Positions 35,335 through 47,514 of a stretch of 64,000 nt of DNA are shown here, piece after piece. Position numbers and translations under genes: made by a program. The stretch comes from Proteles cristata cristata. Lineage: Eukaryota > Chordata > Mammalia > Carnivora > Hyaenidae. The DNA lies in NCBI GenBank assembly GCA_017311185.1, contig JAESUZ010003375.1, forward strand, positions 310,001 to 374,000, written 5' to 3'. Position 1 is the first letter of the stretch. Every line of letters starts with the position of its first letter. Under the pieces are notes generated by a model. That model was not told where the DNA came from. It saw nothing but the letters and a program-made list of their open reading frames with translations, and ran no database searches.

Positions 35335-35538
35335 GGGGCGCCTGGGTGGCTTAGTCGGTTAAGCGTCCGACTTTCGCTTGGGTCATGATCTCGCGGTCGT
35401 GGGTTCAAGCCCCGCGTCGGGCTCTGTGCTGACTGCCAGCTCGGAGCCTGGAGCCTGTTTCAGTCTGTGACTCCCTCTCTCTCTGACCCTCCCCTGCTCA
35501 TGCTGTCTCTCTCTCTCTCTCCTAGAAATAAATTAAAA
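35335..35538 (+). mobile_element. SINEC (felid, young type) nested in the preceding SINE
   Basis: Near-consensus young copy (GGGGCGCCTGGGTGGCTTAGTC, TGACTGCCAGCTCGGAGCC, CTAGAAATAAATT). The duplication AAAAATTGT (35326-35334 and 35539-35547) comes from the tail of the older SINE. Confidence 0.95.
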
Positions 35539-37214
35539 AAAAATTGTTTATAAAAAACACAGTCCTTCCAAACCATACCCCTTATAGTAAAAGACATATT
35601 TATAACCAGACTCATTGCTGAGGAATAAACAGTGAAAGTCCTGGACCATCCTAAAGATGGGTAGCTGGGCAAACTATACTGTCCTCTTCAATGCAGGCCC
35701 ACATTATGGGCAGAATAGACAGGGACAGATGTTTCAATTTATCATCTCTTCTAGGTTTCTAAAAGTAGTGAGCCAAAGTCCCAAGCACTGCCTACTCAAT
35801 GACAGAATTAAAACCATTACTTTTCCTCGAGGAGAAGGCCTGTGAGGTGATCCGTACAAATTGGGAAAGTGCCTCATAATATTCAAGCATAGCAGGCTCA
35901 GATACTTGTAGTCTAGGACATTATCGGGAGGAACAATATTGTGAAATTTACTCATCTACAGAAAGAAGGAAATGCTGGGAAGAAGTCTAGATATAGAGGC
36001 AACAGGGAAAAAATTATACAACAAATGACACTGCACTGAACATCCAACAAGAAGCCAGGAACATACAGGTGAGATACAATACTAAGAATAGAGGACCAAG
36101 TACTATTTGTCCAGACAGGAAAAGGGAAGTCTGACAGCAGACAGCTTCATTCCTTCCACCTCAAGTCAGAAATCTAGTAGTGGATTTCCAAAGCTTTTGG
36201 TACATTGGCAATACTAGGGTCAGGCTGCAGACCAAAAGACCAGAGTTTTGAATAGATTAACAAAAAGCTCTACTTAAAATGCCTTATCAGCCTAGATAGC
36301 CCAAAATGTCAGCCTTGACTCAGAGGCACTTGGCAAAATAATAAGCAAGGTTCTTACCATGCTTTTGATACTTAGAGAAATTCAAAAAATTTAAGAATTG
36401 GTGCTGAGAATCTTATACAGAAGCAAACAATTTCATATGGATCTTAGACCAAGGTAAAGCAGAAATATGAAAAATGTCATTGTGCCATGTATTTGGACCT
36501 CACAATCTCTAAGATACAATGCATATTTTAGTTCATTTAAGCCCCGAACATATAAATTCCAGGGAGCAGATTAATTGGCATTGTGCTTTCTGAAAATCCT
36601 CAAAGTACACATTTGAAAAAGTTTAAATTCCTGGGTGGAATCTTGACTGCATTTATGTTTACTGTGGGTATCTAGTTAGTTTCCTTTTTGGTGGATGCCT
36701 TCATCTTGTTAAGTTCAGACAGGAGTTGTGAGTAGATTTACTGTAGTGAAATTCCCCCAAGTGACAGCAAAGAAAGAACTGTTCAGAAACAGTGTAGATT
36801 GTTAAAAGGTACAAAAAATAAGGAGTGAGACCAGGTCAAGATTTAGAATCCAATGTAGATGCGGGAAGAAAAATCAATCTCCATAACTCTGTATGTCAGT
36901 CTATCAATGAGTGCTGACAGCTTTCCCAGAAGACTAATTCTACCTTTCCTCCCCCATTAGCTCTTCCCAGTGGTAGAGAAGCCCTGCCCACAGTGACCGT
37001 GAAGTTATGGGCTGGCTGAGGATCAGAAAACCATCTAATTTTATAATTGTTCAATGGCTTTATTTTATAGATAGAATTTTGGATAGAATTAAACTTTCAT
37101 TTTGGATAGAATTAAAATTTCAACCAATAAAATATTGTAGTGAAAGCTAATAAAGATGAATTCTACCCTAATTCATAAAAATATTCTAAATAAAATTTCT
37201 AGAAGGCATAAAAA

Positions 37215-37266
37215 TATTAACACTAAAAATCCTCCTACGTTATTAACACTAAAAATGCTCCTACGT
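37215..37266. repeat. 26-base tandem duplication
   Basis: Units at 37215-37240 and 37241-37266 (each starting TATTAACACTAAAAAT and ending CTCCTACGT) differ only by one C/G. Confidence 0.95.
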
Positions 37267-38181
37267 ACACTGGAAGCATAATAATGCTCCCAAATGGTGA
37301 TAATTTTCTGTACAGCAGATTCAGGATTTACTATTTTCCAGTCCTTTCAGCCACTGTATCCATTCCTATCCCCATACTTTCCTTATAGCCTAAGGAGAAA
37401 AATGTAATCTTTAAGTAATTTTTTTAAGTATAATAAATTTATATATAAATATACAAGAAAGTAAACAAAATGTTATGTCTAAATTTTAAACACAAAAATA
37501 AGAACGTAATATATATGTCAAGAATGACCCATATACTCATACAAATATAATCTTATCAGGCTCTTTACTGAACATATTCTGGGGCCCTTACGGTCCAGTT
37601 CCAGGTTGAATCTTGCATACAATAAATATCTAAATGAATGAATCAAGCTATTAGAAGTTATTCCTAAACATAAAATACCTTGTCCTGGATATATCAAGAC
37701 TGAGATTGAAAGAAACTCTTTCTTATACATTCACTAAATATGAAAACATGATTAAAACTTGTTACATCATTCAGATGTACAATTAATATAAGTATGGCAT
37801 GGGTAACCTTTCAAGTGCCTACCATCAAGTAGAGTGACATTTACTTTTGAAATGCTATTTTTCTGTCCTTTAAACCGTGACCAAGTTACCTTGATCCTTT
37901 AAATAAAGGGACTTTGGGTCACTGAAAAAAAAAGGTTAGTGCTTATCTTTAGAAAAAGAAAAACTCAGTCATTTCAGGACACCATCAGCTTAAAAGAGGC
38001 AGTACTTTTTTGGGAGTATGTTTGACATTTTCCACATATTCCAAGAAGGTCTTAGTGATCTAAAATTGTAGCAGATGGAATAGCAGCAGGTGTGAACTCA
38101 GCAAATATACAAGAGACAAGATTCTAATCTAGGCCAGTCAGTTAAGGCCTTTGACAATTGAGGACTAGAAAAGATATTAAA

Positions 38182-38183
<2 letters not shown>

Positions 38184-38213
<30 letters not shown>
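38184..38213. repeat. (GT)n microsatellite
   Basis: About 15 uninterrupted GT units, then TATAATGG. Confidence 0.95.
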
Positions 38214-38216
<3 letters not shown>

Positions 38217-38506
38217 ATGGACTAAAATTTATGTATTTTTCTATATGATGTGCCATGGATCTAGATCCTAGGACAGAAGCAATAAGCATGGGGAAACAGA
38301 GGTAAGAGATACCAAAGTAAAGAGAGAAACTTATTCCTAGCTACTGTGTAAACTAATTCAGTTACTATACTTTTAACCTTAGGCTGTGGCTTCTCTAAAG
38401 GCAAATTCTTATTTTTTTGAAAAGTTCATCCCAAATACTTGTTCTACAAATTATTCTGAAATTGTTTTAAAAATAAAAATATACTGACTATTTTAAAATC
38501 AAAATC

Positions 38507-38645
38507 CTCGGGTTCAAGTCTTACCTCTAACACATTCTAGGAAATATCTTAGTTTCTTTAAAAATAACATGAAGAATAATGGAACTTAGATACTTTGTTG
38601 TAAAGATTAAATAAAATCTACTGTGATTAATTACTCTTAATATCT
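38507..38645 (+). mobile_element. MIR SINE, sense, decayed
   Basis: CTCGGGTTCAAGTCTTACCTC followed by TTTCTTTAAAAATAACATGAA and GTAAAGATTAAATAAAAT keep MIR order, with gaps. Confidence 0.55.
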
Positions 38646-39454
38646 GGTATTTCTTCATTTCCATTTTCTCATCTTCAGTGATAGGAGCCAAAATTTTAAG
38701 AGTAAGATGGAATATAATTAAAATGTCATAAATATTATTCAAATAAATACTCATTGCAAATAAATATATCTGTTTGGTTTAATGTGTAGTAATACCTTAC
38801 ATTACTATGGTGAATATTATAAAAAGGGGAAAACACTTTCAACAATAAGAGCTTAGGGAAAAAGAAACATAAAGAAAAATGTTTTAAATAGATTCCAACT
38901 TCATTATCAGTGTAGAAATACTTTTTTCTACATTATATTGGAGAGAACTGGGTAATTTCCAAAAAGACTTTTGATTCAGTAAGAAGCACATAAACAAAGA
39001 AACTTAAGTTAAATTACAAAGTAAAATATTTTTGTTTACTTACATCATCCTAACTTATGTAGAGGAAAAAGAAAAATGATAGAAAACTAAAAATACTCTA
39101 TCCTTAGACATACATCTGAAATAGACTGCACACTAACCAAATACAGCATGCATTTTGTACTTTTGGCTGCAATAGAGCACAGAAATGTTTTGCAAGCTGT
39201 TGAACTGACTAAATATTATGCTTGTGAGTATCAGTAATATAAATTCAGTAAGGAAATTCTAATATATCTTTAAACTTTATCTACTAAAGAAACACATTTA
39301 AAATTTTGTATTCTAAATACTATACTTCAGAATATATATAAGAGGGGTGAAATCATCCTTGGCTTCCTTGTTCTTGGTTCTCTGATAATGTCTCTATCTT
39401 GAACTTGCAGGTGATTCAAAAGAGCAGCAACAAGGGCAAAAGGCACACATTACA
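38646..39454. other. intergenic AT-rich sequence, nothing recognised
   Basis: Unique AT-rich DNA; no repeat or gene seen. Confidence 0.6.
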
Positions 39455-39665
39455 TTTTTAAAAATTTTTAATGTTTATTTTTTGAGAGAAAGAGAGGGAC
39501 AGAGTGTTAGTGAGGGATGGGCAGAGAGAGAGAGAGACTCTGAAGCAGGCTCTAGGCTCTGAGCTGTCAGCACAGACCTCAATACAGAGCTCAAACCCAT
39601 GAACTGTGAGATCATGACCTGAGCCCAAGTTGGACTTTTAACCAACTGAGCCACCCAGGCACCCC
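39455..39665 (-). mobile_element. SINEC (felid, older type), inverted
   Basis: Starts TTTTTAATGTTTATTTTTTGAGAGA, then GGCTCTGAGCTGTCAGCACAGA, and ends CTGAGCCACCCAGGCACCCC. The duplication AAGGCACACA flanks it (39440-39449, 39666-39675). Confidence 0.9.
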
Positions 39666-39960
39666 AAGGCACACAATATATTGCATAAAGGGCAGGAGTA
39701 AAGCTGATAAACTTATCAAGAGCTGACTATTCTTCATAGTAACAGTTCCAAAAGGGAGGCTTAATTTGTGAGTGAACCAAGAAGTTCAAGTACCAATGGT
39801 AGGTTTTAACTATCACTGTTTAATATATGCAAAATTTTGAATTTTATGTAAATTAATATATATATATATATCTGTGTAACTTTTTGTGGATAAAAATATT
39901 TATGATCTTCTGCTTCTGAAGTGGGTGTGACTCAGGAGAGGTTAAGAAATTAAAGGATAG
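39666..39960. other. intergenic sequence, nothing recognised
   Basis: Unique DNA with a short (TA)n run near 39857-39871. Confidence 0.6.
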
Positions 39961-40140
39961 GGATGCCTGGGTGGCTCATTCTACTTAGTGTCCAACCCTT
40001 GATTTTGGCTCAGGTCATGATTTCACAGTTGTGAGATTGAGCCTGCTGTTGGGCTCCATCCTGGGTGTGGAGTCTGCTCAAGATTCTCTCTCTCCTCTCC
40101 CTCTGCCCCTCTCCACTCAAACAAACAAACAAAAAAATAA
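39961..40140 (+). mobile_element. SINEC, older general-carnivore type
   Basis: GGGATGCCTGGGTGGCTCATTC head, but the body differs from the felid type: TTGGGCTCCATCCTGGGTGTGGAG, CTGCTCAAGATTCTCTCTCTC, and an (AAAC)n tail. This form resembles the SINEC copies shared with caniform carnivores. Confidence 0.85.
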
Positions 40141-40582
40141 AAGTGCACTTCCTGACCAAATATTCAGTGATAGATAATCAAATAAAAATTGTATAATACA
40201 GTTCAAATCAACCAAATTTTAGTGAGAAAAATAGGAATTATGCCTTTGACATCATGCTGTTCTCCAATGACCAAATAACCATAGTTTTGCACAACTGGGT
40301 AAGTTGATTGGTAGGTCCCAGTTGATGAGTAATTATCTACATATTCTTTAATTATCTGGGCAAATTACCTTTGAAAAGTATATTGCTTGGCTCTGTTGTC
40401 ACAGGATCCTTACTTCTTCCTCCCTAACCAGTCACTACGTGAACAGGAAAGACAATGACAACAGCAACAGCAAAAACTCAACACATCAGAACAGTTAAAG
40501 ACAGGGCAGAAAAAAACAAAAAAAACAACAAAAAGTCCTTTTTATCAGCAAGCTGCAGGTGTTAGAGTCATCGGGGAAATTT
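40141..40582. other. intergenic sequence, nothing recognised
   Basis: Unique AT-rich DNA; an A/C-rich low-complexity patch lies near 40510-40535. Confidence 0.6.
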
Positions 40583-40600
40583 AAAATGTGGTAAGTATAG

Positions 40601-40819
40601 GGGCACCTGGGTGGCTTAGTCGGTTAAGCGTCCGACTTTCACTTAGGTCATGATCTCGCGGTTCGTGGGTTCGAGCCCCGCGTCGGGCTCTGTGCTGACT
40701 GCCAGCTCAGAGCCTGGAGCCTGTTTCAGTCTGTGACCCTCCCTGTTCACGCTGTCTCTCTCTCTCTCTCCTAGAAATAAATAAAACATTAAAAAATAAT
40801 AATAAAAAATAAAAAAAAA
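40601..40819 (+). mobile_element. SINEC (felid, young type), perfect 18-base target duplication
   Basis: Near-consensus young copy (GGGGCACCTGGGTGGCTTAGTC, GGTTCGAGCCCCGCGTCGGG, TGACTGCCAGCTCAGAGCC) with a long A-rich tail of AAT units. The 18-base flank AAAATGTGGTAAGTATAG is identical on both sides (40583-40600, 40820-40837). Confidence 0.97.
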
Positions 40820-40837
40820 AAAATGTGGTAAGTATAG

Positions 40838-41914
40838 CCAAGAGCTTTAGTTTTTGCTACAGAATGACCAGAAATTGAAGTTTAATCCATTGGAAAGCTA
40901 TGTGGAAAACAAACCACTCCAAAAAGACTAATTAAACTTGAAGAAGAGGGGCTCTACATTGTCGTACTTCCTAAGACTCAAATATTCCGTGTAACTGCTT
41001 CTAGTGTTACAAAACCTATAGGATCGATGTCCCTTATGAATGAACTGGAAGCACATTTTATTTCTACAAGAATCACAGCTGTAACCTAAAGAAAGAAAAT
41101 AAAATTGCAGCTCACCCTTTTTTCCTGCCTACTTTATCAGCTCTTCAATTATATCCAGGAACTCCATTTAAGCTCACAACTGGTATTTTTCTTGCATTCC
41201 CTCTGCTCACACTAATGTTTTTTAGCTTCCATGTGCTCCTCTAGTTGCACCATCTTGTTTTTCCTGCATCTGTTCGTCATTAGCCTCCCAGAGAGGTAAG
41301 TGTTTATTCAACAATATTTATGGAGTACCCATGATGAGCACAAGGCTGAATATCCATTTGGGAAGATTTGTTTCTAGAGTTACAAAGCTGACAATCTTAC
41401 AAGAGAGCAAAGGACAAAAATAGCTGTTACTTTATCCAACAAGAATATGATGAGTTCTTTGATAAGTGGCTTTTTTGTGTGTGCAGTAATGAGATAGGGA
41501 ATCACTTACTTGATTTCTCATTTGTAAAAGGTTATTTTGATATTACCCAAAGTTTGCTTTGGAAGCTATTGTTTTTCATTTGTAAAATGGCAAGAGGTTT
41601 TACATTTTTAAAAAATTACAAATAGTTTTAGAAAATCTTCATTGTTGAAAACATGTTAGACATATAATATTATTTAAAATGCTGACCTGATTATTATTGT
41701 GCCGTGTCCTTTAATAACTATCTTTACACTGCTGTTATTAGATAGGACATTGAATTATGAAAACATTTATATGGTATATTAAAAATTACTGAAGTGAGGT
41801 AAGAATATAGTTGTCCAAAAATATAATAGCTGAATTGATTTAAACTCATTAGGTAGTGGCTAAATACTTTCTGTATACTTAGGTTATGGACATATTCTGC
41901 AACAATTTTATTTC
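40838..41914. other. intergenic sequence; possible old MIR/L2 fragment near 41300
   Basis: TGTTTATTCAACAATATTTATGGAG and the following bases resemble the end of an L2 or MIR element, too decayed to be sure. Otherwise nothing recognised. Confidence 0.45.
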
Positions 41915-41930
41915 AGTAAACTGCAATATT

Positions 41931-42096
41931 TTTTAATGTTTTATTTATTTCTAAGAGAGAGAGAGAGTGTATGAGCAGGGGAGGGTCAGAGAGAGAGGGA
42001 GGTACAGAATCTGAAACAGGCTCAAACCCATGAACCGTGAGATCATGACCTGAGCTGAAGTCAGACGCTTAACTGACTGAGCCACTCAGGTGCCCC
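41931..42096 (-). mobile_element. SINEC (felid), inverted, internal deletion
   Basis: Starts TTTTTAATGTTTTATTTATTTCTAAGAGAG and ends ACTGAGCCACTCAGGTGCCCC. The middle is missing: GAAACAGGCTC joins AAACCCATGAACC. Perfect 16-base target duplication AGTAAACTGCAATATT (41915-41930, 42097-42112). Confidence 0.95.
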
Positions 42097-42112
42097 AGTA
42101 AACTGCAATATT

Positions 42113-43122
42113 AAATGTGGATTTGTAGTATGAATATCCTTGGATTTTTGTTTCATTGTTGTTAATGTAAGTATTCTAATTTCAGTACACATTTTTGGAA
42201 AAAAGTATCTGTCATACATTTGTTAGAAGGTAGGAGAAATGTAAAGGAGGACATTAATGCTTGCAGTGTGAAAATAAATGCATATACCTGGTAAATACAG
42301 TTTAAACACATTACTTGAGGTTTATTTGTTTGCAAGTAACAGACACCAAACAGAGCTAGATTAAACAAATAAACATATTTCTAGGAAGATACTGTCAAAT
42401 TTCACACAAGCTAAGCGAGAGCTGAACTGGGTCCTGGGTAAAGCAGATATAAGAGCTGTTCATAGGCCTCAGGGTATTGCCATCAATAAAACTCTACTAG
42501 AAGTTCCTATTCTTTGTGTCTTTTATTCCAGTTTCCTAAATTACTGGGATCATGTGATGGCCAGTGGTTAAATGAGACCCAGTTAACCACAGCAGGCCAT
42601 AAAGAACAGCCATGACTGGTAGAGATCCCCTTCTGTATCAGGTTCCAAAGATGAAGAATGATTGTCATCTAGACACTAAGCCAAAAGATGTTTCTTAAAA
42701 CCAAAAAGAAAAGAGTGAGATAGTTTGCCAAATTAAATTTTAATGATAATTAAAGTTGATGATTATACCTTTAAGAATATCTATTCACCAGTTATGGGCA
42801 GATTATTCCCTAGTTCAGCAATACAACTAAAATGTGTGTTCAGTTTTCTTGTATAAAACAGAGAGAAACACTATAAAATGAATTCAATTTTATTCATTAT
42901 AAGTAAACACTTAGGTTTTTAAAACCCAGCTCAATAAGCTTTAATTTTTCTCTTTGTGCCTTGCAAAATCTTAGATGTGAAATGTAATCATTCAATTCTA
43001 TTAAATTTTATAGAAAGTTGAAAACCTAATGGTATGGTAAAAGAATAAGGTGACTTCTTTATACACAAATGCATATATAAAGCAATATGTAGTTGTGCTA
43101 ACTTTTAAGAAGTAAGCTGTGG
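42113..43122. other. intergenic sequence; possible old repeat near 42320
   Basis: TTTGCAAGTAACAGACACCAAA and what follows (42330-42500) recall an old interspersed element I cannot name. The rest is unique AT-rich DNA. Confidence 0.45.
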
Positions 43123-43322
43123 TGAGGGGTGGTATCTGGGTGGTTCAGTTGGTTGTGTCTGACTCTTGGATTCAACTCAGGTCATGATCTCACAGTCTGT
43201 GAGATTGAATCTCATGACCAGCTCTGTGCTGGCAGCACAGAGCATGTTTGGGATTCTCTCTCTACTTCTCTCCCTCTGCTCCTCTCCTGCTTATGTGCTT
43301 CCTCGCTCACTCTCTCAATAAA
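43123..43322 (+). mobile_element. SINEC (old, diverged)
   Basis: GGTATCTGGGTGGTTCAGTTGG head, CAGGTCATGATCTCACAGTC, CTCTGTGCTGGCAGCACAGAG, then CTCTCTCAATAAATAAATAC, running into a microsatellite. Confidence 0.85.
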
Positions 43323-43364
43323 TAAATACATACATATGTATGTACATACATACATACATAAATA
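43321..43364. repeat. (ACAT)n microsatellite at SINE tail
   Basis: ACATACATATGTATGTACATACATACATAC: tetranucleotide units grown from the SINE tail, with one inverted stretch (TATGTATGTA). Confidence 0.9.
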
Positions 43365-44486
43365 GTAAGCAAGCTTAAAAAAATGTTAGGGTTCCTTTTT
43401 AAACATTATAAGATACTAGAACTTCTGATTGCTCTTAGATTAAAGGCTGTTACTCTGTTACTGACTGTGCTTGGAGTTAGTGAAGAAGTTGTTTTTGTTT
43501 TGTTTTGTTTTACCTGCTTTCCAAAAAATAATAATCCCTCAGCCTTATTTGCTTTACATTCAGAATTTACCAAGAACTTCAGTGGCTATACAAGGAGCAC
43601 ATAAATAAGCCAAGAACAACAACAACAACCAACCAAACAACAAAAACACTGAGTTCTTTGAAGAGTTACATAATCTGCCCTTAATTTTTAAACAACACAA
43701 ATCTGCCCATTCTACGGTAGCATAATGACATGATCAATAGAAGTCATGGGTGATTCTTTATGATTACTATAGGTGAAGAAAGAGCTGATTTCAGTAGCTT
43801 GTGAAAGACTTCCATGGTCAAAAATAGCTGAATTTGTTTTCTCTCCTCTGATAATAACCAAGCACTTAACTCCTTTAATGAATTCCTTTTGTTGGATCAT
43901 GAGAGTGAAGAATGGAAAGCAGGAAATTGCAAGATGAAGAGACAGGCTCTCTTTGTCTGAGCAGCTGACTGCTGAGCTGGAGCAACATCAGGAGGGCTCA
44001 AGCCAAAACAGAAATGACAAAAAAAATACAACAGATTCCTTTGTACATTCAGTGGTATGTTAGATTCAGGGGCAGATACTAGCCGTGAATGGAAGACAGG
44101 AACCAAGCATGGATGTCTGTGAGGAGATGAAAGCCTTGCTGTTTTGCACACTGGCAATGACATGCATGGAAACACCAGGGATTTTTCACAAAGTTCCATC
44201 TTTCTTGTCCTTTTTTGGTCGAAAAGGAAATCAGTTAAACTGGGAGCTCTTGACCTTCACCCTCAAGGATGCAAATTGGCAAGAATGACATTCCCTCTGT
44301 GATAGCATGCCAAGCTGCCTAGAAAGGAATTGCACTAGGAATGAAAACCAGAGGTTTCTGGGAATACAGATAAGGGAGTGTGTGAAAACAGATCCCATTA
44401 TGTTCCGCAGGTTAAGGCAGCATTACTAGAATTTTGCTGGTATCCATTGTGAGTCACAATCAATTGAATCTTAATAGGAAGTGTAT

Positions 44487-44523
<37 letters not shown>

Positions 44524-44880
44524 GGCATTAACTTCTTCATAGAAGTAACATGGTTGGTGCAACTAATGTTAACACAGTTGATTCTAAAATTAACCTAGAA
44601 CTATTACTAGGTCTCTGTCAAGAATTCTAGTGTCTACTTCTGATAAGCTTGAGCCATAGCTATGGCCTAGAACCTTCTGGATCAGACCCCAACACATCAG
44701 GTTGGCCTAAATAGACCAGTTTTAGATCAGTGGTAGCCAGTGACTTAGTTGCAATATATGTCTTATTTTGAATCAGAGGTATTCCATTAGACAGAATCAA
44801 ATTCAAATATATAAGCTATTAAAATTAACCTTATTCTATTTGCAGTATATTAAAAAGTAATAAGTGATTGGACTTAGTGA
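43365..44880. other. intergenic sequence with small simple repeats
   Basis: Holds (TTTTG)n at 43488-43510, AAC-rich DNA at 43613-43646 and a GT run at 44481-44520. The stretch 43900-44300 is GC-richer and may belong to the decayed retroviral region downstream. No gene recognised. Confidence 0.5.
44481..44520. repeat. (GT)n microsatellite
   Basis: GTGTATGTGTATGTGTGTGT and on: about 20 dinucleotide units with two A interruptions. Confidence 0.95.
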
Positions 44881-46318
44881 AAATCATCAAAGAGCCTCTG
44901 CTTGATGCTGAAGTATGGGCTTGCAACTCAGTTTAAATTTTGTTTACTGGAAAAGGTATGAAGCAAGAAGATAGAATGAAGTTTGATGCAACTGATTGTT
45001 ATTCAACTTTCTTCAGCTGAAATGGATGGAACACCAGAAAAAGGGAATGCACTGGCTGGTAAAACATATCAGGCTTTTGGAAGATTCAGTGGAAGTACTA
45101 ATTATGAGGACAATGGAATCAGATAGCTCTTGCTGAGCATAATTGATGTACTGGAGAAAGACACTGAATGACTAAGGGTAATTTCACAAATCAAAAGCAA
45201 AATGTGAAATTCAGAGGTCCTTCTAGGCTGCATATAAAGTAACTCTTATCATTTACAGTCTAGAACAGAAAAGGCAGAGGATTGGGGGCGATAGCATATA
45301 TCCAAAGGTTAAAATCTCAACTACATAAAGTCAAGGCTCTAGTTGGATAGAAGTGGAACTCTGAGATATGAGAAAGCCATGTAGAGAGAGAATATTAAAG
45401 ACTCAGATCCTCTTCAACACCCTGGGTCTATAGGAGTCCCTCTCTGTTAGAGGAAAAATCAAAGGGTCTCAGTTTCCCCTTGCATAAAGACAATGCAGCA
45501 GCCTCTGGATTGTACCCCACCCTGCCAAAAGAATCTAATCCCACATCCCCTCCTAGCCACCAGACCAAGATGTAGCATCAAGTCACAGCAGAGCATGGCC
45601 GGTGAAGTATTGGGACTAGAGGAGAAGAAATGGCTATAGCCTGAAAAAGCCTCATGATTTAGTCAACATGAGTTAGCAGAAGTCCTCTGTGTGCGGCTAG
45701 ATTCTGAAAGTAGTAGACCATGGAGTTTTAAGCAGGGAAAGGAGTGGGGTGTGGGGATGAAACAGAAAGTTGAATAATGAAGAGTTTATTGACATGATGA
45801 TATTCTCCCATAGCACAGGATCTCCTAATCTGGCAGGAACCTCAGAAGATGATGCTAGTATATTGATTTTTAGTAGGCTAATTACAAGGTTCTAATTCAG
45901 ACCTGGGTGACATTTTGAAGTTTGGAGAGAGCACTGACCCACAGTAAGTAAAACAGAAATGGACTAACTGCAGTAGCAGATAGTGAAACCAGGCATGCTA
46001 GATCAATATCTACAGGAGTTAGAAAATCTACTAGCTGACCATGTTCCATCAGTGGAGTTGGTGGAGTTTGTCTACCAAAATGACAAATTATGTTCCAGTG
46101 AGAGGAGAGTATTAAAATTCATTGGTTACTTTTCCTCTAGAAGAAAACAGTAGGAGATTTTGTTATAACTGAGCTCAATAGTAGAGTTGGAAATTATAGA
46201 ATCCCAGAATAATAGATGCCAGGTGGTGGCACTTAACTGTCAGAAATAAAATAAACTCAATATTAGACTGTTAGAATGAACTTAATGAGCTGCGAGGTTG
46301 GTATGGCAAACAGGGCAC

Positions 46319-46460
46319 CTGATCCATAGGGTATTATGGAAACAGTTGATAAAACACAGCTTCCCTAGGGATAATCTAGATGGGTAACCAACAAGAGTAT
46401 TGTTCAGTCCATATAATCAACAGAAATCAAGAAAGGAGTTTAAGGGCACAAGGCCCAATA
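46319..46460 (+). pseudogene. ERVL/MaLR gag fragment
   Basis: The frame starting at 46319 gives HRVLWKQLIKHSFPRD followed by Gly, a pattern of conserved gag sequence in ERVL and MaLR elements. Stops follow soon after. Recognition is from memory of the family and should be checked. Confidence 0.55.
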
Positions 46461-47005
46461 AAATATTTCAAATGCTTGCCCAGGTTTTAGACCTGAGCCA
46501 TTTTGCAGATCTGAAATATTGACTAAAGTCCTCAGGAGAAAGGACTCTGCCAGACTAAAAGTGAGAGAGTATATAGAAAAATGATCTCCACAGGCCTCAA
46601 AGAGATGGACATTCACTAAAGTAATAAAATACTGAGAAAACGGGAATACAAAAATATTTCAAAGAAGGTTAATCCCCGAGTCTCAGTTCATGTGATCATC
46701 AGGAATGTGAAGAATATAATAAATGTAATAGTCTCCAAGGTTAGTTTCTAGGGAATTCACTGGGTCCCCTGACCATCCAATGTTTAATTCTCTGGAACCT
46801 GGCCGTGAACAGATGTTTGTTCTTAGAATTCCCACATAACTTCCTCCCCTGATTCACACATTATGTTGTTGTGGGAAAGGCCACATGGAAGCATCTAAAA
46901 CTGACACTGTCTCACCGCAACCCCATTGGTCAAGCTGGTAAATCAAAAACAATATTGCATATTGGAGGGAATGGCAGTGATTAGGGCCACCTTTAAAGGT
47001 TCAAA

Positions 47006-47210
47006 GCAGGACACCTGGGTGGTTCAGTCTGTTAAGCGTCCAACTTCAGCTCACAGTTCATGTGTTCAAGCCCCAAATCGGGTTCTGTGCTGGCAGCTCA
47101 GAGCCTGGAGCCTGTTTCGGATTCTCTGTCTCCCTCTCTCTCTGCCCCTCCCCCACTCATGTTTTGTCTCTCTAGGTCTCAAAAAAAAATCTATTTAAAA
47201 AAATTTTTCA
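47006..47210 (+). mobile_element. SINEC (felid, older type)
   Basis: GGACACCTGGGTGGTTCAGTC head, TGTGCTGGCAGCTCAGAGCC, then an A-rich tail. The segment between the A and B boxes is shortened (AACTTCAGCTCACAGTTC). An 11-base target duplication AAAGGTTCAAA flanks it (46995-47005, 47211-47221). Confidence 0.93.
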
Positions 47211-47514
47211 AAAGGTTCAAAAAATGCAGGAATTATGATCTCTATTATATTCCAGATTAATTCACTAGTCCAGTAGATGAATTCTATTTGCTGTGTAGGA
47301 TATGGATAATTAACGTGGGCTCAGATATATAGTATGTGGCCATTGATCTAACAAATGTTTTCATTTGTATTCTTATTAAGGAAGAAAAAAAAAACAAAGT
47401 TGTAGTAATGTGGAACAGACAGAAGTATACTTTTATGGTCTTGTCCTAGGGCTACATTAACCCTCCTTATAATCTTTTAGAATATATTTGGAAGATGCCT
47501 GGACTGTCTGAATA

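Larger units (their letters stand above)
35548..38506. other. intergenic sequence, mostly unassigned
   Basis: No gene recognised. The stretch 35560-36350 is GC-richer and may continue the unassigned region before the SINEs. A 26-base tandem duplication (37215-37266) and a GT run (38184-38213) are listed separately. Confidence 0.5.
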
